Below, in pieces: positions 19,008 to 27,731 of a stretch of 30,296 nucleotides of DNA. Numbering within the stretch: position 1 is the stretch's first letter; each line of letters starts with the position of its first letter. The stretch spans positions 1 to 30,296 of the forward strand of contig JAJIRX010001032.1 in NCBI GenBank assembly GCA_023853785.1, written 5' to 3'. The position numbers and the translations under genes are program-made. The notes under the pieces are model-generated. The model had not been told where the DNA came from. It searched no databases and worked only from the letters and a program-made list of their open reading frames with translations. The stretch comes from Psilocybe azurescens (Eukaryota; Basidiomycota; Agaricomycetes; Agaricales; Agrocybaceae).

Positions 19008-20012
19008 GGAGACACGTCGAGACATCGAGATATCGATAGGGTATTGGTCGGAAGGGAGGGGTGTTGCAGTCGTTTTATTTGTTCGGTATTTCTTCCTTTC
19101 GTGTTTTGAGGAGCGTACTGGAATCCAAAACCATAAATCCAAAATTAAATCACAATCACAAAGGGATCACAATCCAGCGAGCGAAAAAGAATACCCACGA
19201 AGCACCACCAGCACTTGGCTCAAACTCCGTAGAACGGTTATGGAGGAGCGCAGGGGATATCATTGGGTTTATTCAGCACTTGGACTCACGGGTTGCGTGT
19301 GATAGTAGAACGAAAAACAGAAGATGTGGCTGTGGCGAAAAATAAAATAAAATCACACGTCAAAAGGGGACGAATGAAAACCAAACCAAGTAGGACGACT
19401 CGAGAAGTCAAATGATCCAGGCAAACAATGAAACGATAGACTTGACGCCATATCATAGCTGAGGATGCATAGGAAAATAAGTGATTGAATCTGGACCCAG
19501 GCTTCGAATCCTGTCTGCTGTGGTGTACAATTTTTTGCTGCGTGCGGTATTGAGAAAATAAAATGTAAAGACCGTTGAGGATAAATGATGGAAGGTAAAA
19601 GTGCGAACAAAGGCGGAAATTGAAAGTTGAAAAGAGAATTGAAAAAGTGGGGTGGAGAACAAAGTGAAAGCGCAGACGGAGGGTAGGAAGTCGAAGGCGG
19701 GTGCCAGAATGGACACGATAAAGGGAAGGACGAGAGGAACAGACAAAACGTGAACCTAAACGCATAAATTAAAGAACCAAAACATCCAAATTCCATCCCT
19801 ATTCATCAATTACAACGCACGCACCAATGCACGCCCTCCAATCAATAATCCATCCCAGCATACCAGTCCCCAACCGACGACGAGTCATATCCTTCTTCCT
19901 TTCCATCTCCTGCATATAACCCTCACTATTTTCATCAGCAGCTCACGCACACGTCCTCAGCCCGCTCCTCAAGCTTCTCCCTAACCCTTTTTCTTTTTTT
20001 CCCATTGCAACC
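19008..20012 (-). repeat. R repeat, copy 1 (inverted)
   Basis: About 1 kb matching R2 and R4 in reverse. Shared blocks on its minus strand include TGCAGGAGATGGAA near its start, GCTGGGATGGATTA, TTTAGGTTCACGTTT, a pyrimidine-rich part with AATACCGCACGCAGC, a DNA block around GAGTCGTC, TGAATAAACCCAATGATATC and a final CTATCGATATCTCGATGTCT. Open frames on minus are Phe/Ser/Pro-rich because of the pyrimidine bias, and I do not count them as genes. A T-arm-like GGATTCGAAGCCTG is present, as in R3. Confidence 0.85.
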
Positions 20013-20990
20013 ACCTCGACCCGATGCAAGTGTCCTACGTCTCCCCACTCTCACACGTGATCTGACGGTAACTGCTCTACCAAACCGGCATTAGGAGCAG
20101 CGCCTTTTAATTTACTATGATATGTTGATTTATAATAATCTCTATATATGGCAATGTGAGAGTGGGGAGAGCTGGGCCAGTTCATCTTTTCCCTCCCGTT
20201 CCTCTTCCTTGTCTTCGTCTTTGTCAAATAGATGGCGCACGCCGCTGCCTCTGCCTCTGCGGTTTTCTCTGCGGCTGCGAGCAGTCGACGCGTCCAATGC
20301 CGGTGTCTGGTCGCCATGAGTCTTTGTCGTTGAGGATAACAATGTCGACGTCTTTGCTGATGTCCCTTCGACAGCGAGGGCAGCCTTAGATGCGAAGTAG
20401 TGCTGTCGATCTAGCATCCGCGTCACCGGTGCTTCAGATCAGACCTCGTGTCTCTTTTCCCGCTTCCCCCTCGACGCCAACGACACGACTCCGCTGCCAC
20501 CAAGAATGACAATTCGGACCACCTTTCAACAGCACGCCCCTCTGCCAAACGTAGACAGCGCACATTGCGGACCTCGGAGTGCAAGACGCGCTTCTCGCAA
20601 CACGGCTGAAGGGCTTCTTGAGGATGCAGGGTGTGTTGGAAGCGGAGCTCGATGTGTCGTTCTTCGAGCGGTCGCGTGATGGATGTGCGTCGGATGAAGA
20701 CGAGATGGACGAGGATAGATGGATGATGGACGAGGTCGAGCGCAAGATGCGCAAGACCCAGTTCAGGCAGCAAGAGCCTGCACCCGGCCCTGCTCCTTCT
20801 TTCCCTCATGACGCCCAAGTACCCGCCTCGTCTGATCCTCTGCACCCCCACTCTCCCCCAAACCCGTGTCTGTCTCCAGGTCTGCACACCAACGCTGCGC
20901 TGTCCTGCCTATGCTGTACATACTCGTGTTCCTGCTCATGAAGCGCCGCATGGCACCTGCGTGCAAGGGATTCGGCGGCGCCAGTTCAGC
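20013..20990 (+). pseudogene. Possible gene relic of unknown function between R1 and R2
   Basis: The plus-strand frame 20579-20941 begins MQDALLATRLKGFLRMQGVL, continues EAELDVSFFERSRD and an acidic Asp/Glu/Met-rich segment (DEDEMDEDRWMMDEVERKM) typical of real coding sequence, then a Pro/Ser-rich tail. In the same frame upstream there are open pieces separated by two stops (about 20505 and 20550). Minus-strand frames in the area are Arg-rich shadows. I do not recognise the family. The charged, low-repeat composition is the only support for a coding origin. It sits between two R copies in head-to-head orientation, which suggests captured or relocated DNA. Confidence 0.35.
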
Positions 20991-22490
20991 TGGTTGCAAT
21001 GGGGAAAACAAAGGATTGGCTTGAGGAGCGGGTTGAGGACGTGTGCCTGGGCTGCTGATTAATATAGTGAGGGTTGCGTGCAGGAGATGGAAGAGGAAGA
21101 AGAGTATGTCCCATCGTTGGTTGTGGATTGGAATGCTGGGATGGATTACTAAGGGCTTTGGGTGTGGATTCGGGCGATGATTGGTGCGTGTGTTGTATGC
21201 TTTTTGAATGGGAATGGATTGCTGAGGTTTTGGCATTCGCTTTCTTTAGGTTCATTTTCACATCCTCCCTACTTCGCTTATACTTCCCTTCCGCCAGTCT
21301 CTTTCTCTTTCCCTTGATCGTGTTCTTTCCTACATCCTACATCCTACATCTCACCCCTCCCTCTCCACTTTCATTTTGTTCTCAAATCCCTATTTTTATT
21401 TTCAAATTTCGACTTTTACACCCTTCTATCTTCTTCCTTCCTTTTCACCATTTATCGCCCACCGCCTATTTTCCACTTTCTTTCACCATCAACTTCAACT
21501 TTAACCTCAACTTTACGTTCGCTTTTTCCCTTTCTTTTTCAATTCTCAACCCACCAATGACGTACCCGAAAGCATCATACACGCTGGAGCACACCATCAA
21601 TCAATCCATCCATTCATTCGTCCAATCTCTTTCATTTCCTCTATTCATCATTACTACGATCCTCCGCCTTGATTTGGGGTCCGAGTCGATTGTGTGTACG
21701 TGCTCACACGCCCACATTTCTTAATTGTATGCTGTCGCACTGTACCGCTGCCGCCTGCACCTGGAGTGGATTTCTTTGGGCCCCTCGAGTCGTCCGGATT
21801 GGGGTTGGGTTCGGGTTTATATGTGAACGAGAGCTATGTGTTGTTATGGTTATTATTTTCATTTCGTTCTACTACTACACGCGAGCCTGAGTACTGAGTA
21901 AAAGAGATGATATCCGCTGCACTCCTCCTCTGTAACCGCTCTACGGACGGAGTTTGAGTCGAGTGCTGGTGTGCTTTGTGTTTATTCTTTCTCGCTTGCT
22001 GAATTGTAACTTGATTTTTGATTTAGGGATTCAGATTCTAGTATGCCCCCTGAGAACACGAAACGAAGAAGAAATACGGAATGAATAAACCGACTGCAAC
22101 CGCCCCTCGCTTCTGACCAATGCCCTATCCATGTCTTGATGTCTCGAACGCCGAAGACACCCTATTGTACATCTTATGCCCACCCACACCTATGCTGTTG
22201 ACGTGGCACCCGCACCCCACCACCATGCTTAGCCCGACCCCCGCACGATAACCACCCACCACGCGCTAAAGATCCCGCCGTTGGGATTTTATTGCATTCG
22301 AGCGTGCTGTGGGTCTTTTCATACTTCCTTTCCACACATCTATCAACGCTGTAACTATGCCTTGGCTTACGTGCCACGCGCTACACATGATCTAGAGAAC
22401 ACGATAATTATTCCACCGCATGCGAGCCATGCACCACCCTACGCATTTATCGCGCTCTCTCTTGTTTCCTACGCTCGATGTTGGCAAATT
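20991..22490 (+). repeat. R repeat, copy 2
   Basis: Starts GGTTGCAATGGGGAAAA and shares with R1 its first 90 bp (GCTTGAGGAGCGGG, GCTGCTGAT), which R4 lacks. It then matches R4 through GGATTACT, the pyrimidine-rich block, CCCGAAAGCATCA, GAGTCGTCCGGATTGGG, ATGGTATC-like and TAAACCGACTGCA, and continues with the CCATGCACCACCCTAC block. The long frames here (for example 21074-21724) follow from pyrimidine bias and do not look like a protein. Confidence 0.85.
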
Positions 22491-22870
22491 TCTTTTCAAC
22501 TTTCAACTCCCGCCGTTCTTGCGCACATTTACCTTCCATTATTCATCGTCAACCGCCTTTGCATTTCAATCTCCCAATACCGCACGCAGCAAGGCACGGT
22601 ATGCTGGGGCGGACTGGATTCGAATCCCAGGTGCGGATTCAACCCTCCTATCTCCCTATGCATCCTCTGCCTTGATTCGGCGTCGAGTTAATCGCTTCAA
22701 TGTTTGCCTGGATGTTTCGGCTTCACGAGTCGTCTTCCTTAGTTTTGTTTTCATGCGTCCCTTGTCAGATGTGTGGTTTTTATTTTTATTTTCACAAAAC
22801 CCATCTTTTTCATTCTACTACCACATACAACCCGCGAGTCCGAGAGCTGAGTAAAAGCGATGGTATCCCC
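22491..22870 (+). repeat. R repeat, copy 3, 5'-truncated
   Basis: Matches the middle and 3' parts of R1 most closely (TTTTCAACTTTCAA, CAATACCGCACGCAGCA, TGTTTGCCTGGAT, GAGTAAAAGCGATGGTATCC). It joins R2 directly, so R2 and R3 form an imperfect tandem. Confidence 0.8.
22580..22636 (+). other. Short tRNA-like fold inside R3
   Basis: CCGCAC at 22580-22585 can pair with GTGCGG at 22631-22636, and between them lies a T-arm-like hairpin, CTGGATTCGAATCCCAG. At 57 nt it is too short for a normal tRNA and lacks a clear A box. R1 keeps the T-arm-like hairpin but not the outer stem. It may mark a tRNA-related origin for R or be coincidence. Confidence 0.35.
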
Positions 22871-23904
22871 TGCGCTCCTCCATAACACCAAAGGAAGCGG
22901 CTACATTGCTACCAACTGTGTGAGTTCCCTTTGTTATTGGCACAGGCACTGCAATTTTGATGCTGTTTTGCATAGATCGACACTGCGCTTTCCACGGTTT
23001 GTTTTACCTTAATTATCTTATTTTCTCCGACGTATACTAAAATCGCATTTGCAGACATTCAAATTGCAATGGAAGAAGTATAGGAAATGCGAGGTGACTG
23101 TATCGTGCAGGCACATGTGAATGACACTCTTTCTGTTGGATTTTGTCTCGCTTCTTGTTGTAGAGATAATGAAATCTATTTATAAACAAGAAAAGAGCGT
23201 AGTTGAACTGTTCTAACACCATTTGCTAATATTTCTGCAGAGGTTAGCCACCCCCGAAGGGCAGTAGAGGCGTAACCGGTCTATCTACAACCACATCACA
23301 GTCCGTACCTAACCATCACCAATTGAAGCCCGAAGCCTCACCCTAAGCCTCAAACCCCTAACAGAGCTAATCCTCCCCAACATCCATCCACCGTGGCCTA
23401 CAAAAGTTGCCGGCTACCATACCACACACTCTGCGACAATTTACAGGTCATTTTACCACAAGAATGAATCGTGAGGTGAACAAATACCTTTGGTCGTCGT
23501 AACCCTAACCCTATAGCACGTTGACGTCCATTCTCTACTGATTGGTGTCAGCGTAATCCAGCGAACAAAATCAATCGAGACTTACCCAAAGACTTGAGAG
23601 TGTCATCTTTCAAGAACGAGAGACAGTCCCAACTCGATCTCCGTGAAAAGGGAGCAATAAATCATGAGATGATGCGGATAATCACCCTTAGCCGGAGAAC
23701 GATACGTTCGGTTCGAGGTTCCACGGTTTGCGGAAGACCACACATTGCATCAACACTTGCAAGATAGCTTGATAGTGGTGCATGATGAACCCTAACAGCA
23801 GTTTGAATATGTTTGTGGCTTGCAGGAAGGCGATGTGTGTGGTAGAAATTTGATTGGAGGCCAAGAGCATGATTTAGAGCTTGGCCTGACATACGTGGCG
23901 CATG
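22871..23904. other. Spacer without a supported gene
   Basis: About 1 kb of unique-looking sequence. An exon-like piece near 22890-22920 (NTKGSGYIATNC, followed by GTGAGT) and an acceptor-like TTTGCAG near 23056 could belong to a small gene, but the second piece stops after about 20 codons and nothing is recognisable. Two telomere-like repeats (AACCCTAACCCTA) occur near 23500. I see no RNA gene. Confidence 0.45.
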
Positions 23905-24065
23905 CAAAGTGGGAACGGCGAATTAAGGAGGGGGATGTGAATTCAGCGGACGTTGAAACATCGTGTCAGGCCTCCTGTGGCGCGAGTGGATGACCGCTGA
24001 ATGGACGAAGTGTTGTCAGCAAGAGACATCAGGAATAGCACAAGAAACGTACCATGCGCCATGCC
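23905..24065 (+). repeat. Diverged direct repeat, unit A
   Basis: Shares with 24418-24565 the run GAA(C/T)GGCGA, GCGGACGT(T/C)GAAAC(A/G)TCGTG, CATCAGGAATA/CGTCGGGAATAACACAA and GAACGTAC. Non-coding as far as I can see. Together with the inner repeat pair at 24178-24345 it forms a nested duplicated patch. Confidence 0.75.
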
Positions 24066-24177
24066 ATCTTTGGCGGACATCCATAACCCATCCCATGCCC
24101 TATCGCTAGTCAGCCGTCCCCTCCAATCAACTCAACGCTGGTGTGTCATGTTGTCAGAAGCCGCGCAAATGCACGGG

Positions 24178-24345
24178 ATGCCGGAAATCGATACGTTGTG
24201 GCAGGGTAAAATCCATGATACAACAATCACAACGCAAGATCCATTGGCTAATCCGGCGTTTGATAGAACGAGGGGCGATCTAAGAATGCACAGTTGGCGG
24301 GAAATCAATACGTTACGTTAGGCTAAAATCATTGTAGCAAAGGCT
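24178..24345 (+). repeat. Inner diverged direct repeat pair
   Basis: GGAAATCGATACGTT...GGTAAAATCCAT (24183-24215) recurs as GGAAATCAATACGTT...GCTAAAATCATT (24300-24332), about 117 bp apart, in the same orientation. Confidence 0.7.
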
Positions 24346-24417
24346 TCCCTAGTACACGTACGGACTAGAGGCAATAATCGAGGTGGATGTTTGATCACAT
24401 CAGTCGGTATGAGTGGA

Positions 24418-24565
24418 TGGAATGGCGAGATAAAGAAACGTATGTGAGTTCGGCGGACGTCGAAACGTCGTGACGGGACCTCTGCGTCATGCATGGCTGA
24501 ATGCAAGGGGTGTCATGAACAAGACACGTCGGGAATAACACAAGGAACGTACGTCGTCTTCGCGG
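24418..24565 (+). repeat. Diverged direct repeat, unit A'
   Basis: Second copy of the unit at 23905-24065, in the same orientation about 510 bp downstream. Confidence 0.75.
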
Positions 24566-24668
24566 GATATTCACGAGCCATCTCACAGCTGAGAATCCAG
24601 TTCATAATCCTCGTCACTCAGCACCTTCCCCACTCAGTGAACCTGATGCTAACCCCGTCCCAATACCT

Positions 24669-25470
24669 CCCCTTCCACCAACTTGACTTGAAGTCGTAAG
24701 CGATAACGCATTCCACACGATTAACTTGCAGATGTTGGTCACGATGAGTAACATGACGCCCGATGCGAGACCGTACCCTTTCTGGAGAAGCTCGTCGAAG
24801 AGGATGACGATGAGCGCGGTGGCGATGAGCTGGATGACGAGCAAGAGGCAGACCCCGGCCCCGAAGTCAGACAGCTGGCCTTGAACCCTGTAAGCACATA
24901 GACCGTGGCTTGGCCGAGCGCGATGATAAGAGCGAACACTGCAATATTTTAGTCAGTATGTGTGCTTCTTCGCGTATGTGTATGGATGATGAAGAGATTG
25001 GAGAAAAGGAGGTGGGTGTGGATGGAGGAAGGTTGGAATGTACTTGAAAGATGACAGGACACTCACGTTTCTGAGTAGCACTGAACAACGCCCGATTCTC
25101 CTTAGGACTGAAACCCACATAAAAAAGGTCGGCACCCGCCAAAAGCTGTACGATCATTCCCAAAGCGATAATAAGCATGATTCCAAGTTTCATGAGCGTT
25201 CCACGGTTAGAGGCAAGGATGACGCGCATCCAGTAGAGCGAGTCGGACGAGTCGGAGGACATGATACCGTACAGAGGCACTTGCAAGCACATCAGGTAGA
25301 TAAGGAATGTTAACGCCGTCCATAGTACCTTTTGGGTGAACGGGACCTTATGATACAAGGGTCAGTACGTTTTGTGTGGTGTTTAACCAAAGGAAAGGTA
25401 CTTTGCAATCCGGCGAGGAAACTTCTGGTAGTATGGGTAAGAAAGGTCGGACAAGGTCACCGAGCACGAA
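24669..25470 (-). pseudogene. Sec61-alpha (translocon pore) 5' fragment with introns, truncated
   Basis: Sec61-alpha is the essential channel protein of the ER translocon. Minus-strand exons match its N-terminal part. The first seen exon (to 25402) reads DLVRPFLPILPEVSSPDCK. The next (25346-25077) reads [51 protein letters not shown] and [11 protein letters not shown], ending SATQK. The third (from 24938) reads [18 protein letters not shown], then shifts frame near 24880 to [18 protein letters not shown] and [30 protein letters not shown], stopping to match just past GGRG. Introns 25347-25401 and 24939-25076 have good GT-AG borders. About the first 170 codons of a normal 470-480 are present; the rest, and the first exon, are missing. 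It cannot form a channel. Confidence 0.9.
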
Positions 25471-25807
25471 GAAGGGAGAAATGGAGAAGGAATGGGGGTG
25501 TGGAAGGCGGCGAGAGATCAAGAGGAGGAAGAACGAGAAATGAGGGCATGCGGCGAAGAAGGACTAGGTGAGAATGACCTGATCATTTGTCAGCACTTTC
25601 GGTGACCAAAAGCGGGTGACCGAGCCACGCGGTCACGACAAATCGCGTGTACTGAACGTTTGAACGCTCAAGCCAAAGTCCTCGCGCATCGCAACGCCTG
25701 TCGCAGTTAAGTGCTTAAGTTCTCTTCTTCATCCTCGCGTTCCCGTTCTTTGTCGTCTTCATTATCGTCAAATGCCCGCGAGTCCTACTGCTATATCTGA
25801 TCCTCGT
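25471..25807. other. Spacer between the Sec61 relic and R4
   Basis: Pyrimidine-rich on minus, where the Sec61 first exon or promoter would be expected. I could not find a convincing start codon or first exon. No other feature seen. Confidence 0.4.
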
Positions 25808-27025
25808 GCAGGAGATGGAAGAGGAGTGTGACCCATCGTTGATTGTGGATTGGTATGTTGGGATGGATTACTGAGTGGTGATGGACATGCATTGGTGCGT
25901 GCATTGAAATTTATGAATAGGGATGGAATCTTCATTTTTTTTGTTTGATTTGTTTCTTTAGGTTCACGTTTGCATCGTCCACTTGCCGCCGACTTCCTAC
26001 TGCTCCCTCGGCGCTTTCATTGTGTTCTCAAACCCCCATTTATAATTCTCATATCCAACCCTTCTATTTTATTCGCATTTTTACCTTCCCTTACACAATT
26101 TATTCTTCGACTCCAACTTCAGCTTAACTTTTTTTTCTTTTACATCCCAATCCACCAATACCGCACCCGAAAACATCACACGTGCTGGAGCAGCACACCG
26201 TCCATCCATCCATTCCACCAATCTTCTTCCTTTCGCCTATTCATCATTATTACAATCCTATGCCTTAATTTGATATCCCAGTCGATTGTGTATATGCGCC
26301 CGCACGCCCGAGTTTCTTGATTATATGCTCCTACGCCGTGTTGCTGCCGCTTGTACCTGGAGTGCATTTTTTGGATTCTCGAGTCGTCCGGATTGGGAGC
26401 TAGTTTGAGTTTGGGTTTATATGGGAGTGCACGCGCTTGGTGTTGTTATTCTCATTTACTACACGCGAGCCCGGGTACTGAATGGAAGCCATGGCATCCT
26501 CTGCACTCTTCCTCCATAACCATTCTGAGGACGGAGTTTGAGTCGAATGCTGGGGTGCTTCGTGTTTATTGTTTTTCGCTTGCTGAATTGTGTGACCCCC
26601 TTCGCGATTGCGATTGCGATTGCTATTGCGATTTTATTTTTGATTGATGAATTTGAATTCTAGTACGCCTCCCAAAACACCAAAAGCAGAAGAAATACCA
26701 AACATATAAACCGACTGCACTACCCCTCCCTTCAGACCGATGCCTTATCGATGTCTCGATTTCTCGACGATGCGGAAGAAAACCTTCATCCCGTGCCCGC
26801 CCACACCTCCACCAACCACACACTAACGATCTCGCCGTTCAGGTTTTATTATATCTGAGCGCACCGTGGGTTTTCTCATAATTCCTTCCACATTCTTTAC
26901 ACTTTAACTACGCGCTGCGCTCTAAACACGATCTGGATATCGAAAATTATTTCACCACATGCAAGCCATGCACCACCCTACCCACATATCGCGCGCTCTC
27001 TCGTCTCCTCCGCTCGCTGTTGGAT
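25808..27025 (+). repeat. R repeat, copy 4
   Basis: Starts GTGCAGGAGATGGAAGAGG and follows R2 to the CCATGCACCACCCTAC block and GCTGTTGG. A short GCGATT run (26600-26635) is expanded here. It lies at the inner end of the right NACHT arm, in the place and orientation mirroring R1 in the left arm. Confidence 0.85.
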
Positions 27026-27731
27026 CTTGGTGTGGTGACGATCTCATCCAGGATCTAGGAACGAGACCGATTCTGTTCCAGGGGTACAACGACGACGATA
27101 TCATTAAGAAAATTCAATAATAACAACAACCCCACACCCACATCCCCTAACATACAGGCAGGCAGGCAACCGATGAGACAAGAAATGTTATGATCTTTTG
27201 TTTTCATACTGGTGCTGGTACCGTAGATAAAATACATACATACCTACATACATAGCTAGTACGAAATTACGGTATTGAATATCTTGAGCAATTATATTCA
27301 ATTTATTTGAAAGAATATATTGTTTCGTTGACTGAATATTCGCGCGTGTGATACAAGTAACCTTGGTGCTACTTTGAAAGAGGAGAAGAGAGGACCTAGC
27401 GCCTCCGTCTTCGGCCTTCATCCTTCGGTTTGAATGGTGATCACTGATTCGAGGTTCGTACTGTATGCAAATAAATGCACGGTTGTGTATATGTGAACCA
27501 GACCATTGAAACAGATGCTAGCCTTCAGCTTATCGACCTCAACATCTATCCCGAATCTATGGTCTCCAGTGACTTGGCCGGTGTCGGGGGTTGAATATCA
27601 TTATTAGTTTCACCGTATGGTGGGATATTCTAGTATCTATACTCCTGCAGTTTCCTTTCATGTCAACGCCACAGCGCTCTCCGAATATACGCGTACGCCC
27701 AAACTATGTATTCCCACATGGCCGTTTGCTT
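27026..27731. other. 3' flank of the right NACHT gene, duplicated in the left arm
   Basis: Non-coding on present evidence. Shares blocks with 18318-19007 in reverse: CATAGTTTGGGCGTACG, ATGGTGAAACTAATAA-like, CGAATCAGTGATCACCATTC and TTCTTAATGATATC. No RNA gene seen. Confidence 0.7.

Larger units (their letters stand above)
15700..20012 (+). repeat. Left arm of a large imperfect inverted duplication (NACHT gene plus R repeat)
   Basis: The arm comprises the NACHT gene, its 3' flank and an R repeat. It matches 25808-30296 in inverted order: start region GAGCACCAT...CGTCCGAAG, coding region, the 3' flank with ATAGTTTGGGC and GGTGAAACTAATAA blocks, a block ending ATGATATC near 18920, then R. Homology is diverged, with many indels and substitutions, so it is old or fast-evolving. 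The right arm may continue beyond the window, so the true left limit is unknown. Confidence 0.88.

Noticed and set aside
21074..21724. 216-codon frame rich in Phe, Ser, Pro and Leu
   Set aside because: It lies in the pyrimidine-rich part of repeat R; the other R copies do not keep the frame.
23495..23515. Telomere-like AACCCTAACCCTA
   Set aside because: Only two units, with no surrounding array. Expected by chance or as a minor interstitial motif; it does not indicate a chromosome end.
25038..25313. Plus-strand 91-codon frame over the Sec61 exon
   Set aside because: Antisense shadow of the conserved Sec61 exon on the minus strand.
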